DNA of 64,000 bases from Alphaproteobacteria bacterium (GCA_030680745.1 JAUXUR010000073.1:1-64000); one strand, 5' to 3'. Positions 1 to 14,279 are shown, counted from the first letter of the stretch. Program-made: numbers and translations. The notes: a model not told the origin generated them from the sequence alone.

Positions 1-160
1 AATATTCATCAGGATTTAAATGTCCTCTCACTTTTTTTCTTAACAACCATTCATCTATTGCTGAACGAGAAATCTTAAACAATTTACTTGCTGCAGATTT
101 TTTTCCTCCTTCTTCAATGTAAGAGAGCACTTTCTCTCTTACATCTACTGAATAACTCAT
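1..160 (-). mobile_element. IS630-type transposase, N-terminal fragment (runs off window)
   Basis: The minus strand from an ATG at 158-160 is open for 53 codons to the window edge. It starts MSYSVDVREKVLSYIEEGG and continues with a SAASKLFKISRSAIDEWL helix-turn-helix. This is the N-terminal DNA-binding part typical of IS630/Tc1-mariner transposases, which insert at TA dinucleotides. Only the first ~53 residues are visible, so it cannot be said whether the full gene is intact. It lies just upstream of, and points away from, a truncated Tgl-like gene, so this insertion probably removed the 5' end of that gene. Confidence 0.75.
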
Positions 161-177
161 AACACATTGTTTTATAG

Positions 178-968
178 CAACTTTGTAAGATTTTCAACTC
201 ATTTCACTATACATACCAAAAAATCAATGAAAACTGGAAATATGTCGCTGCTGATGGCATTCTATCCACAGAATCTGAATATTGGGAAGCAAAATGGATT
301 CAAGCAAACGCCAATACAAATAGTGGACGTGTACCAACCCTAATTTTAAAAAGCAATCCCGCGCATATTGTTGAAGCGCTTATTGATCTGATCAATAAAC
401 CAGCCGCTTTAGAATGTGCTATTGCACTTACCACGGCCAAACTTCTTTGCTTAAAAGAGATTATGGGAGAAGATAAATTTAAGGAATACGCTTTTAGATT
501 TCACCATATATTAAACTTTACTGATCTTTCAAATATTGAGAGCGAAGAATTTTTTCATGAATTACCCTTACAATTTATTACACCATTGTCAGGAACCCCC
601 ATTCCAGGATCTATTGCATATCTCACAAACATAAAACAATATAGAGACTTTAAACCAAATGGCACCGGCACAGGCTCTAATCTATTTTGTGTATCTTCTG
701 ATGAATATATGGGCTTTAGCAAAATTTACAAAGATGACCAAAACCCATTAATGATATCGAACAACAAGATTTTGAATTGTTTTGTAAAATTGATGATGTT
801 GAACGCCTTCATAAAAAACACGAAATACTGGCTGAAAGCTTTAAAAATAATTACAACGAATTTATCGAGATAAGGCGCAAACAGCAAATAAAGGACTTTA
901 ATTTTTATCAAATTTTTGATGAAATAAAAATTAAAGAATTCACCGAAGAAGGTGCTGTTGAATATTAA
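178..968 (+). pseudogene. Tgl-like protein-glutamine gamma-glutamyltransferase remnant
   Basis: The frame is open from 178 but has no start codon before an internal ATG at 463, so the 5' end is missing. Reading INENWKYVAADGIL, then LECAIALTTAKLL, then GSIAYLTNIKQYRDF, it resembles the core of bacterial spore-type transglutaminase Tgl. The Cys codon at 415-417 sits where Tgl has its catalytic Cys in an ECATA context. A frameshift at about 740-775 moves the reading to another frame, which continues as INDIEQQDFELFCKIDDVERL and ends EEGAVEY at 968. The gene is therefore both 5'-truncated, next to an IS630-type fragment, and frameshifted. Tgl cross-links proteins through Gln-Lys bonds; the family call is by motif only and is moderate. 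Confidence 0.55.
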
Positions 969-982
969 AGTAGCCACGTATT

Positions 983-1236
983 AATCTACCGGACAAAAAT
1001 GAAATTGTTTTGTTTATACCTCTCCCCTTGTGGGAGAGGTCGCGACCAAAGGAAGCGGGTGAGGGGTATTTTACAATTTTGAAAAGATGAGTATTTGTTT
1101 GTTAATACTTAATTGAGGTATGATAGAGTTGTACTTTCTAAACGTTTTAGACACCCCTCACCCGTCGCTATGCGCCGACCTCTCCCACAAGGGGAGAGGT
1201 GAAGTCGTAGCAATTTTATTTTTTGTCCGGTAGATT
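983..1236. repeat. 254-bp palindromic element with TACCGGACAAAAA ends
   Basis: The left end reads AATCTACCGGACAAAAAT (983-1000) and the right end is its near-perfect reverse complement (1219-1236). Inside, a second pair of arms (about 1017-1069 and 1151-1200) carries the CTCTCCC-CTTGTGGGAGAGG type repeat common between genes in alphaproteobacteria. There is no reading frame. The TA next to each end suggests a TA-targeting, MITE-like element. The same terminal motif occurs at 43,123-43,402 around a different interior. Confidence 0.75.
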
Positions 1237-1253
1237 GGCAAAAATCCTATCTC

Positions 1254-1276
1254 AAAAAAATAGGGGTTTCCCCCTA
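1254..1276 (-). terminator. rpoC Rho-independent terminator
   Basis: Read on the minus strand, it is TAGGGG-GAAA-CCCCTA followed by seven T residues, 17 bases after the rpoC stop codon. The 6-bp GC-rich stem, GAAA tetraloop and immediate U-tract make this a textbook intrinsic terminator that ends the rplK...rpoC transcription unit. Confidence 0.9.
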
Positions 1277-1292
1277 CCCTTTTTAATACTTC

Positions 1293-5471
<4,179 letters not shown>

Positions 5472-5549
5472 TCATGTTGACCATCTAAGATATTTCTTCG
5501 TTCTATCGCCGAAGAATTTGCTTTTTTGGTCTTTTAAAAATTTTGTTTT

Positions 5550-5580
5550 TTAAGGCTTAGCCATCTAGACTAAGCCTTAA
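5550..5580 (-). other. 11-bp hairpin between rpoB and rpoC
   Basis: A perfect 11-bp inverted repeat (TTAAGGCTTAG / CTAAGCCTTAA) with a 9-base loop lies 15 bases after the rpoB stop. On the transcribed strand it is followed by A-rich rather than U-rich sequence, so it is not a classical terminator. An RNA processing or stabilising site between the two polymerase cistrons is more likely. Confidence 0.5.
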
Positions 5581-5595
5581 TATCATAAAGAAGAA

Positions 5596-8500
5596 TTATA
5601 CATCTTCTTGGAGCAATTCCACATTCAAGCCCAAAGAGCGAAGCTCTTTCACAAGAACATTAAAGGATTCAGGTATACCTGCCTCTAACGTATGATCACC
5701 CCGAACGATTGCTTCATAGACTTTCGTACGTCCTGCAACGTCATCCGACTTAACCGTCAGCATTTCTTGCAAGCTATAAGAAGCACCATAAGCAAGAAGC
5801 GCCCAGACTTCCATCTCCCCGAAACGCTGTCCACCAAATTGCGCTTTACCGCCCAATGGTTGTTGCGTCACAAGTGAATATGGTCCGATGGAACGTGCGT
5901 GAATCTTATCATCAACCAAATGGTGAAGCTTAAGTATGTAGATATAGCCAACAGTCACAGGTCTATCAAAAGGAATACCCGTACGACCATCCTTCAATAT
6001 GTACTGACCTGTGCGTGAAATACCTGCTAAAGCCAATAACGCATTGATATCATCTTCACTAGCACCATCGAAAACGGGTGTTGCCATCGGCACACCTTTT
6101 TTCATTTGATGCGCGATATCAATAATTTCTTGATCTTTAAAATCACCCATATCTGCTTTAAAGGCTTTTTCACCATAAATCTGTGTAAAAACATCTTTAA
6201 TCGTGTTGATGTTATTGCTTTCACGGTAGGCACGAAGTGATTGCTCAATCTTTTTACCAAGCCCGTAAGCTGCAGCACCCAAATGGGTTTCAAGAATTTG
6301 ACCAACATTCATACGTGAAGGAATACCCAATGGATTCAATACGATATCTACGGGCGTACCATCTTCCATGTAAGGCATATCTTCAACAGGCGCAATACGA
6401 GAAACAACACCCTTATTACCATGACGACCAGCCATTTTATCGCCTGCTTGAAGCTTACGCTTCACAGCGATAAAGACTTTAACCATTTTAAGAACCCCAG
6501 GAGGCAATTCATCACCACGTTGGAGTTTATCAACACGGCTTTCGAATTTTTCTTGCAAATGATCAACTGAATCATCGAAATGCTTATTAACAGCTTCGAT
6601 TTTATCCATAATTGCATCATCTTTAACGACAAATTGACGCCATTGACGGAAGGTAAACGTATCAAGCATTTCTTGTGTTAAAATACCAGCTTTAAAGCCT
6701 TTAGGGCCTTTCGTTGCATTTTGACCAAGAAGTAATTCTTGTAAACGTGCCTTAGAATTACGCTCTAAAATGGCGAGCATATCATCTTTATCACGTGCCA
6801 TACGTTCGATTTCGGTACGTTCAATCGACAAGGCGCGCTCATCTTTATCAACGCCACGACGGGAGAAAACACGCACTTCAACAACAGTTCCTTGCACCCC
6901 AGGAGGGACACGTAAAGAACTATCACGAACGTCAGATGCTTTTTCACCAAAGATCGCACGAAGCAATTTTTCTTCAGGTGTCATTGGTGATTCACCCTTA
7001 GGTGTCACTTTACCAACAAGAATATCACCAGGAATAACTTCAGCACCGATATGGACAATCCCTGCTTCATCAAGATTACGTAAAGCTTCTTCACCCACAT
7101 TTGGAATATCGCGGGAAATTTCTTCTTCACCTAATTTCGTATCACGGGCCATCGCTTCAAATTCTTCAAGATGAATCGATGTGAATACGTCATCACGACT
7201 AATGCGTTCTGAAATCAGAATAGAATCTTCAAAGTTGTATCCATTGGCGGTCATGAAAGCCACAAGAACGTTACGTCCTAAAGCAAGCTCGCCTAAATCC
7301 GTTGCAGGACCATCCGCAATAATATCGCCTGCATTAACAAAATCACCGACTTTCACAAGTGGTTTTTGGTTAATACATGTATTATGGTTAGACCTTTGGA
7401 ATTTCAGTAGATTATAGATATCAACACCCGCATCGTTTTGCGCTGTTTCTGCCGAAACACGAATCACAATACGTTTTGCATCAATCTGATCAACAATACC
7501 TGGTCTTTTAGCGAGTACAACAGCGCCTGAATCACGTGCAACAGGTAATTCCATACCCGTTCCGACAAGTGGCGCTTCTGCACGTAACAAAGGAACCGCT
7601 TGACGTTGCATGTTCGAGCCCATCAAGGCACGATTCGCATCATCGTTTTCAAGGAAAGGAATCAAAGATGCAGCAACTGACACGATTTGTTTAGGCGAAA
7701 CGTCGATATATTGAATATCTTCAGGACGACCTAAAACATAATCACTGTTATAACGACAATTCACAAGTTCTTCAGCAAAAGTACCATCTTCAGTTAAGGG
7801 TACGCTGGCTTGCGCAATATAATATCGACCTTCTTCAATCGCTGAAAGATAGACAACATCCATTGTCACTTTCGAATTCACAACTTTACGATAAGGTGTT
7901 TCGATAAAACCATATTGATTCACACGTGCATAGGTAGCCAAAGAGTTAATCAAACCAACGTTTTGACCTTCAGGTGTTTCAATAGGGCAAATACGGCCAT
8001 AATGCGTTGGATGAACGTCACGAACCTCGAAACTTGCGCGATCTCTTGAAAGACCCCCAGGTCCCAAAGCTGATAAACGACGTTTATGGTTAATCTCAGA
8101 CAATGGATTTGTTTGATCCATAAATTGGGATAATTGCGATGATCCAAAGAATTCACGCAATACAGCAACAATCGGTTTCGCATTAATCAAATCATGCGGC
8201 ATGACCGTGTCAATATCAACAGAACTCATTCGTTCTTTGATCGCACGTTCCATACGCAACAACCCTAAGCGATATTGATTTTCCATCAATTCACCAACAG
8301 AACGCACACGACGATTACCTAGATGATCAATATCATCGATCTCACCACGTCCATCTTTAAGATCTGTTAAGACCTTAATAATGGAAAGCATATCTTTTTT
8401 GCACAATACGCGGAACGTATCTGGTAAATCAAGACCAAGACGCGAATTCATTTTAACACGACCAACGGCCGATAAATCATATCGTTCGATGTCAAAAAAC

Positions 8501-9762
8501 AAACCAGAGAAAAGTGCTTCTGCAGCATCCAAGGTTGGTGGTTCGCCAGGACGCATGACACGATAAATATCGATCAATGCTTCTTCGCGTGAACGTGCAC
8601 GATCCGTCACAAGCGTATTACGAATGTAAGGCCCGATATTAATGTGATCAATCGCAAGCGTCGGAATAATAGTAATATCAAGCTTAATCAAACGATCTAA
8701 AATATCTTGAGATATTTCGTCACCAGCTTCAGCATATATTTCACCACTATCTTCATTCACAAGATCTTGGGCAACATAACGGCCTAAAAGCTCATCAGGG
8801 AATGCAATACGTGATTTTAAACCTTCACCAACTAATTTTTTAGCCAAACGCGGTGTGACTTTAACGCCTTTTTCAGCTTTAATTTCGCCGCTTTCAGCAT
8901 CGACAAGATTCTCAGGAAGCTTCATGCCCTTGAGGGTTTCAATATCAAAATCAACAACCCAACCATTTTTTGTCAATGTGTAGGTAATTGTTTTGTAGAA
9001 AGTTGAAAGAATTTCATCTTCATTCATGCCGAAAACATCTGTAGGCAGAAGATCTTCGCCCTTTTTGGCTTTTTCGATACGTGTTTTTTCGGTGTATTCT
9101 GAATCAAGCGCACGTAATAAAGTTGTGACGTGTAACTTACGACGTCTATCGATACGGACGTTTAAAATATCTTTTGCATCAAATTCAAAATCAACCCAAG
9201 ATCCACGATACGGAATGATGCGGGCTGCATAAAGATATTTACCAGAAGCATGTGTACGTCCACGATCATGATCAAAGAACACGCCAGGTGACCGATGCAT
9301 CTGTGAAACGATAACACGTTCTGTACCATTGACAACAAAAGTACCTTCGTCGGTCATGAGTGGAATATCACCCATATAGACGTCTTGTTCTTTAATGTCA
9401 CGAATAGAGCGTGCGCCAGTGTCTTCATCAATGTCCCAAACGACGAGACGTAAAGTCACTTTTAGCGGCGACGAAAATGTCATACCACGTTGACGACATT
9501 CGTCTACATCATATTTAGAAGGCTCAAATTCATATTTTACAAACTCAAGATGTGCCCTACCCGAATAATCTTTCACGGGAAAAACAGAAGCAATCACTTC
9601 TTGAAGACCAGAATTAGGTCTTTTTGTAGAATCAACATCCCTTTGAAGGAAATTTTCGTAAGAAGTTTTTTGAACCTCTATCAAATTAGGCATTGGTGCT
9701 ACTTCGGGAATACGTCCGAAATTTTTACGAACCCTTTTCCGTTCAACAAGTAGTTTGGCCAT
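5596..9762 (-). CDS. rpoB: DNA-directed RNA polymerase subunit beta
   Basis: This is the second large RNA polymerase subunit and the target of rifamycins. It has 1,388 residues, starting [20 protein letters not shown] after a good AAGGAG site. The rifampicin region ([22 protein letters not shown], about residues 535-570) keeps the Asp, His and Ser residues that are usually mutated in resistant strains, so the sequence looks rifampicin-sensitive. The active-site [10 protein letters not shown] motif and the C-terminal [20 protein letters not shown] block that contacts RpoC are present. It is separated from rplL by about 500 bases, so it may have its own promoter as well as read-through from the ribosomal genes. 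Confidence 0.97.
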   Translation of the reverse strand: MAKLLVERKRVRKNFGRIPEVAPMPNLIEVQKTSYENFLQRDVDSTKRPNSGLQEVIASVFPVKDYSGRAHLEFVKYEFEPSKYDVDECRQRGMTFSSPLKVTLRLVVWDIDEDTGARSIRDIKEQDVYMGDIPLMTDEGTFVVNGTERVIVSQMHRSPGVFFDHDRGRTHASGKYLYAARIIPYRGSWVDFEFDAKDILNVRIDRRRKLHVTTLLRALDSEYTEKTRIEKAKKGEDLLPTDVFGMNEDEILSTFYKTITYTLTKNGWVVDFDIETLKGMKLPENLVDAESGEIKAEKGVKVTPRLAKKLVGEGLKSRIAFPDELLGRYVAQDLVNEDSGEIYAEAGDEISQDILDRLIKLDITIIPTLAIDHINIGPYIRNTLVTDRARSREEALIDIYRVMRPGEPPTLDAAEALFSGLFFDIERYDLSAVGRVKMNSRLGLDLPDTFRVLCKKDMLSIIKVLTDLKDGRGEIDDIDHLGNRRVRSVGELMENQYRLGLLRMERAIKERMSSVDIDTVMPHDLINAKPIVAVLREFFGSSQLSQFMDQTNPLSEINHKRRLSALGPGGLSRDRASFEVRDVHPTHYGRICPIETPEGQNVGLINSLATYARVNQYGFIETPYRKVVNSKVTMDVVYLSAIEEGRYYIAQASVPLTEDGTFAEELVNCRYNSDYVLGRPEDIQYIDVSPKQIVSVAASLIPFLENDDANRALMGSNMQRQAVPLLRAEAPLVGTGMELPVARDSGAVVLAKRPGIVDQIDAKRIVIRVSAETAQNDAGVDIYNLLKFQRSNHNTCINQKPLVKVGDFVNAGDIIADGPATDLGELALGRNVLVAFMTANGYNFEDSILISERISRDDVFTSIHLEEFEAMARDTKLGEEEISRDIPNVGEEALRNLDEAGIVHIGAEVIPGDILVGKVTPKGESPMTPEEKLLRAIFGEKASDVRDSSLRVPPGVQGTVVEVRVFSRRGVDKDERALSIERTEIERMARDKDDMLAILERNSKARLQELLLGQNATKGPKGFKAGILTQEMLDTFTFRQWRQFVVKDDAIMDKIEAVNKHFDDSVDHLQEKFESRVDKLQRGDELPPGVLKMVKVFIAVKRKLQAGDKMAGRHGNKGVVSRIAPVEDMPYMEDGTPVDIVLNPLGIPSRMNVGQILETHLGAAAYGLGKKIEQSLRAYRESNNINTIKDVFTQIYGEKAFKADMGDFKDQEIIDIAHQMKKGVPMATPVFDGASEDDINALLALAGISRTGQYILKDGRTGIPFDRPVTVGYIYILKLHHLVDDKIHARSIGPYSLVTQQPLGGKAQFGGQRFGEMEVWALLAYGASYSLQEMLTVKSDDVAGRTKVYEAIVRGDHTLEAGIPESFNVLVKELRSLGLNVELLQEDV

Positions 9763-10264
9763 TGGAGCTCCTTAAGTTCTTATTTTTAGTGGCGGCTAAA
9801 AACGTAATCCCGCACAAAGTGGGGAAATCCGTCGAGAAAGAAGTGTGTTTTGTTGCGCTTATATCCCAAGACAAATCTAAAACGTACAATATGCGCAATT
9901 TGAGCACGCAAAAGAGAAGAATTTTGCTTTATACATTGTAGGAGTAAGTCTGAATTCATAAAACGGCACAAAAAAACTAAATAATTGAGCGCAAATAAGC
10001 TGCGCTTTAATACAAAAAAAGAAAATGTTTGAGCAAGATTCATTATATATACAAAAGAAAAAATAGTTGTTTTTCCCATTGACGCGTCAAACAATTTCAA
10101 AAACCTAAACCTTAATTGATAACATCTTTATAGCTATTTGTTTTATAAGAAAAACAATTTAATTAGCTTTATAACGCTATCCCAAATTCAAAACATCTGC
10201 ATTTTAAAGTACAGAAAGGCACGCAATAAATTGCGCGCCCCTTCCGTAAAAGCTTAAAAAGTCG
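9763..10264. other. 500-bp gap between rplL and rpoB
   Basis: No convincing gene is seen on either strand. The region is AT-rich and contains an imperfect palindrome (AGCGCA...TGCGCT, about 9,992-10,011) besides the rplL terminator listed separately. Such a gap is unusual inside the normally continuous rplJL-rpoBC unit. It probably carries a separate rpoB promoter, but no clear -35/-10 pair could be fixed by eye. Confidence 0.4.
10218..10239 (-). terminator. rplL downstream hairpin, probable partial terminator
   Basis: On the minus strand GGCGCGCAAT/ATTGCGTGCC forms a nine-pair GC-rich stem with one G-U wobble and a small loop. It is followed by TTTCTGTACTTT, about 25 bases after the rplL stop. 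In many bacteria an attenuator at this place sets the ratio of L7/L12 to polymerase subunits; that role here is inferred from position. Confidence 0.6.
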
Positions 10265-10636
10265 TTATTTAATATCGACTTTTGCGCCTTCAGCTTCAAG
10301 TTTTTCTTTAACTTTTTGTGCTTCGTCTTTAGAAACAGCTTGCTTAACAGGCTGTGGCGCACCTTCAACGAGATCTTTAGCTTCTTTAAGCCCAAGACCT
10401 GTTAATTCACGCACAACTTTAATGACGTTGATTTTCTTTTCGCCAGCAGCGGAAAGGATAACGTCAAATTCTGTTTGCTCTTCAGCGGCAACGCCAGCAA
10501 CAGCAGCAACAGCAGCAGGAGCCGCCATAGAAGCTGCAGAAACGCCCCATTTTTCTTCGAGCATTTTGCTAAGCTCAGAAGCTTCAAGAACTGTTAGTGT
10601 AGAAAGTTGATCAACAAGCTTTTGTAAATCGGCCAT
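10265..10636 (-). CDS. rplL: 50S ribosomal protein L7/L12
   Basis: This is the stalk protein of the large ribosomal subunit, present in several copies per ribosome, which recruits translation GTPases. It has 123 residues, the usual length. The N-terminal dimerisation helix ([22 protein letters not shown]) is followed by an Ala-rich hinge (about residues 35-52). The C-terminal domain is [31 protein letters not shown] and onward, with the conserved lysines that bind factors. A GGAG site lies 7 bases before the ATG. It follows rplJ by 33 bases in the same operon and is followed by a hairpin that may attenuate entry into rpoB. Confidence 0.97.
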   Translation of the reverse strand: MADLQKLVDQLSTLTVLEASELSKMLEEKWGVSAASMAAPAAVAAVAGVAAEEQTEFDVILSAAGEKKINVIKVVRELTGLGLKEAKDLVEGAPQPVKQAVSKDEAQKVKEKLEAEGAKVDIK

Positions 10637-10669
10637 TTTTTACTCCAAATCTAGATAATGTCTAAACAC

Positions 10670-11188
10670 TTATGAATTGTTACCTTTTTCGGCATAGGCT
10701 GAAAGCACACGGGCGACTTGTGTCCCAGGCGCATTAAGCACACCAACAATTTTCGTTGCAGGCGCCAAAATAAGTCCAAGCAATTTTGAACGAAGTTCGT
10801 CGAGCGATGGCAATGCAGCCAAAGCTTTAACACTTGCTTCGTCGAGCATTTTACCGGAGAGTCCAGCAGCGACTACTTTAATTTTGTCGTTTGTTTTTGC
10901 AAACTCGACAATAACTTTAGCAGCGGCAATTGGATCTTCAGAAAAAGCAATTGCTGTAGGCCCTTGAAAAAAGTCTGAAAGATCAGCGTGTTGCGTATCT
11001 TTCAAGGCAATTTTTGTTAGGCTGTTTTTGGTAACTTTAAAGAACGCACCAGCTTGTCTCACTTTAACCCGAAGGGCCGTCACTTCAGCCACTGTAAGGC
11101 CTGTTTGACGCGTGACAACAAGTAGCGCACACTTATTGAATTCACCATTAAGTGTTTCGACCAATTGTTTCTTTTGTAATCGGTCCAC
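10670..11188 (-). CDS. rplJ: 50S ribosomal protein L10
   Basis: L10 anchors L7/L12 dimers to the ribosome and usually represses its own operon by binding the leader mRNA. The product has about 172 residues, the normal size, beginning (V/M)DRLQKKQLVETLNGEFN. The start is taken as GTG 11186-11188 because GGAG sits 7 bases upstream; an upstream in-frame TTG at 11200 overlaps that site and is unlikely. The C-terminal helix that carries L7/L12 is present (ILAPATKIVGVLNAPGTQVA and after). The 167-base leader before it is the expected place for L10 autoregulation. Confidence 0.95.
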   Translation of the reverse strand: MDRLQKKQLVETLNGEFNKCALLVVTRQTGLTVAEVTALRVKVRQAGAFFKVTKNSLTKIALKDTQHADLSDFFQGPTAIAFSEDPIAAAKVIVEFAKTNDKIKVVAAGLSGKMLDEASVKALAALPSLDELRSKLLGLILAPATKIVGVLNAPGTQVARVLSAYAEKGNNS

Positions 11189-11355
11189 TTTTTTCTCCAA
11201 AACTATCGAACATTTCGTTCAATCTGTGAAAGAGTTTAACTCTTATGCCCTCTTTCAGAGAAACAATCCGCGCAGTGAAATGAATCGACTTGCAGAAGCT
11301 TGTATTCTCTGTCTCATATGGGAATTACGCTTTTACACATCCCAAATTCTCGGAC

Positions 11356-11383
11356 AAAACCTAGCGCAATAGCACTAGGTTTT
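11356..11383 (-). other. 12-bp hairpin between rplA and rplJ
   Basis: AAAACCTAG and CTAGGTTTT form perfect arms around a short inner stem, giving about 12 pairs (one G-U on the minus strand) with a four-base loop. It lies about 20 bases after the rplA stop. The 3' arm itself ends in four T residues. It could be a weak terminator or part of the leader that controls rplJL relative to rplKA. Confidence 0.5.
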
Positions 11384-11403
11384 CATTTGTATCTGATTAT
11401 TTA

Positions 11404-12099
11404 TTAATTTGCAAGAGAAATTAAATCAACACGCACGCCAGGGCCCATTGTAGAGCTTAAATTTACGCGATTGATATAAGTACCCTTAACTGTTTCAGGC
11501 TTCGCTTTTTTCAAAGCTTCCATAAGTGCCTTAATGTTTTCGGCTAACTTATCTTCAGAAAAGCTTGCTTTACCAACGCCTGCATGAACAATACCAGCTT
11601 TTTCAGCACGGAATTCAATTTGTCCACCTTTTGCAGCTTCAACAGCTTCTTTAACATTCATCGTTACAGTGCCTAATTTAGGATTTGGCATAAGCCCACG
11701 TGGTCCTAAAATTTTACCGACTTTAGCAACAACAATCATCATATCAGGTGTTGCGATACAACGATCAAAAGGAATGTCGCCACGTGAAATCATATCGATA
11801 AGTTCGTCTTCACCAACATAATCAGCACCGGCAGCTTTCGCTTCTTCAGCTTTAGCATCACGTGCAAAAACAGCAACTTTAAGCGTTTTACCTGTGCCGT
11901 TAGGCAAATTAACCATGCCACGCACTGTTTGATCTGCTTTACGCGGATCAACATTAAGAGCAACAGCCACTTCAACAGTCTCATCAAATTTTGCGCTTAC
12001 GCGTTCTTTAATGATTTTTAATGCCTCATTAATCCCGTATGATTTTATGGGGTCGAGACCTTCATAGGCTTTACGAATTCTTTTTCCAGATTTAGCCAT
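11404..12099 (-). CDS. rplA: 50S ribosomal protein L1
   Basis: L1 forms the mobile L1 stalk that helps release deacylated tRNA, and commonly represses translation of the L11-L1 message. It has 231 residues, full length for the family, starting [20 protein letters not shown] after a GGAG site. Typical blocks include the [18 protein letters not shown] region and the [21 protein letters not shown] signature (about residues 128-150), with the GPGVRVD C-terminus. The gene begins 3 bases after the rplK stop codon, so the two are almost certainly translationally coupled. Confidence 0.97.
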   Translation of the reverse strand: MAKSGKRIRKAYEGLDPIKSYGINEALKIIKERVSAKFDETVEVAVALNVDPRKADQTVRGMVNLPNGTGKTLKVAVFARDAKAEEAKAAGADYVGEDELIDMISRGDIPFDRCIATPDMMIVVAKVGKILGPRGLMPNPKLGTVTMNVKEAVEAAKGGQIEFRAEKAGIVHAGVGKASFSEDKLAENIKALMEALKKAKPETVKGTYINRVNLSSTMGPGVRVDLISLAN

Positions 12100-12102
12100 T
12101 TT

Positions 12103-12531
12103 CTACTCCACAATCTCGATACCCATGGTACGTGCCGAACCAATAATCATTTGACATGCGCCATCAATATCATTGGCATTCATATCAACAATTTTTTGCT
12201 TCGCTATATCGCGTACTTGAGCCATTGTGACTTTACCAACGTAACCACGACCTGCGGTCGCAGAACCTTTAGGTAAACTTGCTGCTTTTTTCAAGAAATA
12301 ACTAATTGGCGGTGTTTTAAGCTGGAACGTAAATGTTCTATCGCCAAACACTGTAATGACGACTGGAACAGGCATCCCGATTTCCATGCCTTGTGTTTGC
12401 GCGTTAAACGCTTTACAAAATTCCATGATGTTCAAACCGCGTTGACCCAAAGCCGGCCCAATTGGTGGCGATGGATTTGCTTTCCCGGCGGACACCACAA
12501 GTTTAATATAACCTGTAATCTTTTTTGCCAT
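12103..12531 (-). CDS. rplK: 50S ribosomal protein L11
   Basis: L11 binds the GTPase-associated region of 23S rRNA and is needed for the stringent response sensor to detect uncharged tRNA. It has 142 residues from the ATG at 12529-12531, preceded by GAGGATAAA. A longer frame reaching 12567 is rejected because only [20 protein letters not shown] matches the family start. The [22 protein letters not shown] motif is intact. It is the first gene of the rplKAJL-rpoBC unit here; nusG, secE and tuf, which usually precede it, are not upstream within this window. Confidence 0.97.
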   Translation of the reverse strand: MAKKITGYIKLVVSAGKANPSPPIGPALGQRGLNIMEFCKAFNAQTQGMEIGMPVPVVITVFGDRTFTFQLKTPPISYFLKKAASLPKGSATAGRGYVGKVTMAQVRDIAKQKIVDMNANDIDGACQMIIGSARTMGIEIVE

Positions 12532-12672
12532 TTTATCCTCTATATTATGGTTAAACGGTACAAACAAGTACCTCCCATTCGATTTTTAATCCTATGCGCT
12601 GTATTCATTGCTGAAAAAAACATACAGAATCTTTGGACTTATAGCATTAATAAGGGATGTTTGTAAATTTAT

Positions 12673-12702
12673 TTTTATAGGTATTTTAATACAAATTGAA
12701 CA
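12673..12702 (-). promoter_or_regulatory. possible rplK promoter
   Basis: Read on the minus strand, TTGTTC is followed after 18 bases by TATAAA, about 140 bases upstream of rplK. The leader between them and the gene contains a small GGTAC...GTACC hairpin (12,557-12,572) that might take part in L1 autoregulation. This is a by-eye match only. Confidence 0.35.
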
Positions 12703-12710
12703 AAAAGCAC

Positions 12711-12743
12711 AAAAAAAAAGAGGCATTCATTTAACTGAATACC
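12711..12743 (-). terminator. terminator of the small exported protein gene at 12,778
   Basis: On the minus strand GGTATTCA and TGAATGCC pair around a six-base loop and are followed by TC and nine T residues. This is a typical intrinsic terminator and separates the upstream gene from rplK. Confidence 0.8.
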
Positions 12744-12777
12744 CCTGTCAAAGATCTCAATAACATTTATTAAATTG

Positions 12778-13182
12778 TTATTTTTTAAAGATCTCATTTA
12801 TTTTTTGAAAAAATTCTTGACCTTCTTTATCAAAGTCATCCATTTTTTTCTTATCCGCATTCACACATGCGCTTTTGACCGTTGCAAGAGCTGGATCAAA
12901 TTCCTTCATATTTTCTTGAAATTTTAGGCCAACTTCTTGCGATTTTTCGATATCTTTTTTCCATTCAGCAGCCCTGGGATCACTTGGATTAGCATCTAAC
13001 AAAGCCTTTGATTCATTCCTCTTTTTACCCAAATGAATATTACTCTCTACAAAATTTAAATTTTTATTCCCTAATTGCCTCACATGATTCATCGCATCAT
13101 CACAAGCATCAGCATATGCTGTTTTATCAAAAAAAGTGACACTCGCAAAAATAAATGCCGAAACATAAAAAAACTTTTTCAT
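12778..13182 (-). CDS. small exported protein, paralog A (unknown function)
   Basis: Not recognised as a known family. The product has about 134 residues from ATG 13180-13182, chosen because GGAG lies 6 bases upstream; in-frame ATGs at 13194 and 13188 overlap that site. The signal peptide MKKFFYVSAFIFASVTFFDKT ends near TAYA-DAC. The mature part is charged and helical with two Cys (ACDD near residue 26 and SACVNADKKK near residue 106), which could form a disulfide in the periplasm. The neighbour at 13,726-14,133 has the same promoter region and an identical signal peptide, but the mature proteins differ strongly. It has its own terminator. Confidence 0.7.
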   Translation of the reverse strand: MKKFFYVSAFIFASVTFFDKTAYADACDDAMNHVRQLGNKNLNFVESNIHLGKKRNESKALLDANPSDPRAAEWKKDIEKSQEVGLKFQENMKEFDPALATVKSACVNADKKKMDDFDKEGQEFFQKINEIFKK

Positions 13183-13413
13183 TTTCATCTCCATTGCATA
13201 GTTATTTGATTACATATTTTAATATTATATTTTTTTAGTTAAAAATTTATTAATTTAGAAACTTAAATAATTCATCCTCCTTCCTACGTCCTGCGATCAT
13301 ATCATTACCCATAAGTCTTTCAACCTATCGATATTCAATATTATTTTTGAGATAATGCTTTCTTTTTAAAGGAGGTTATCCATATTATACACGTAAAAGA
13401 ACCCTAGGGTTTC

Positions 13414-13526
13414 CGTCGTTGCGAGGGGCGCAGCCCCGTGGCAATCCAGAAAAGAATCATTTAATCAACGCGTTATAATGATTTTAACTGGATCGCCACA
13501 CCCCCTGTGGGGGGTTCGCGATGACG
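13414..13526. repeat. REP-like palindrome (CGTTGCGAGGGGCGCAGCC type)
   Basis: The left arm (13,414-13,449) and right arm (13,488-13,526) are imperfect reverse complements of the widespread intergenic repeat that reads roughly CGTCATTGCGAGG...GGCAATCCAG. Both arms have inner GC hairpins (GGGGCGCAGCCCC; CCCCCTGTGGGGGG). No gene. A shortened relative is at 23,524-23,558. Confidence 0.75.
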
Positions 13527-13584
13527 ATGCGGGATGGTTTGTCATTAGAAGAACGCCTGAATGCTTAGGCACGAGGATGTACGT

Positions 13585-13629
13585 GGCAATCTACACTTGT
13601 GAATGCTGTAGCAAAAAGTGTGGATTGCC
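13585..13629. repeat. hairpin repeat, GGCAATC arms
   Basis: GGCAATCTACACTT and AAGTGTGGATTGCC form a near-perfect 14-bp stem around about 17 bases. It sits in the same gene-free stretch (13,195-13,725) as the REP-like palindrome. A further GCTCG/CGAGC hairpin follows near 13,651-13,676. Confidence 0.6.
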
Positions 13630-13725
13630 CCAAATAGCCTTGCAGAACGCTCGACTATTTTTGCAATGGCGAGCTTGCACTCATTTTATTAAGCAAAATA
13701 TCAACGGCTCCTAAATAATAAGAAA

Positions 13726-14133
13726 TTATTTACTTTTAAACAACGAACTTAATTTTTCCATATTTCCACGACTAAATTCTTTAAAACTATCCATTTTTTG
13801 CTTATCTGCATTCTTACATGCATCATGGAAAGCTTCTCCAATAGGGATTTGTGCTTTTGTATTGTTTTCCATCAATTTACTGACTTCATCTGCCTTTGCA
13901 ATATCCTTTTTAAGCTCTACCGCGTGTGGATGATTTGGATTCGCTTTTAGTTGCTCCATAGAATTAAAACTTTTCCTAAGGATCCCTATATTGCTGGATA
14001 CAAAATCTAGATTTTTATTCAATAATTGCTTCATATGAATAATCGAATCATCACAAGCATCAGCATAGGCTGTTTTATCAAAAAAAGTGACACTCGCAAA
14101 AATAAATGCCGAAACATAAAAAAACTTTTTCAT
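13726..14133 (-). CDS. small exported protein, paralog B (unknown function)
   Basis: Unrecognised family, about 135 residues from ATG 14131-14133, with the same GGAG placement as its paralog at 12,778-13,182. The signal peptide (MKKFFYVSAFIFASVTFFDKT) and the ~60 bases upstream are almost identical to paralog A. The mature sequence diverges quickly after ADACDD. Shared mature positions include ANP..P.A.E.KKDI.K and AC.NADK.KMD.F, with two Cys retained. This pattern suggests either recent gene conversion of the 5' part or diversifying selection on the exported part. No terminator was identified directly after it. Confidence 0.7.
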   Translation of the reverse strand: MKKFFYVSAFIFASVTFFDKTAYADACDDSIIHMKQLLNKNLDFVSSNIGILRKSFNSMEQLKANPNHPHAVELKKDIAKADEVSKLMENNTKAQIPIGEAFHDACKNADKQKMDSFKEFSRGNMEKLSSLFKSK

Positions 14134-14279
14134 TTTCATCTCCATTACACAGTTATTTGACTACATATTTTAATATTATATTTTTTTAGTTAATAATTTA
14201 TTAACAAATATATAAAGTGCATTTAAAAAATTAAGTTTTTTTATTTACAACAAAACACTATTTAATAGGTGGTAACCAT

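Noticed and set aside
5550-5580. rpoB-rpoC hairpin as a Rho-independent terminator
   Set aside because: The transcribed strand is followed by A-rich, not U-rich, sequence, and termination between rpoB and rpoC would be harmful; kept only as an intercistronic hairpin.
13368-13382. AAAGGAGGTTATCC resembles the complement of the 16S rRNA 3' end
   Set aside because: It has a mismatch to the consensus, and no further rRNA sequence lies on either side; a chance match in an intergenic region.
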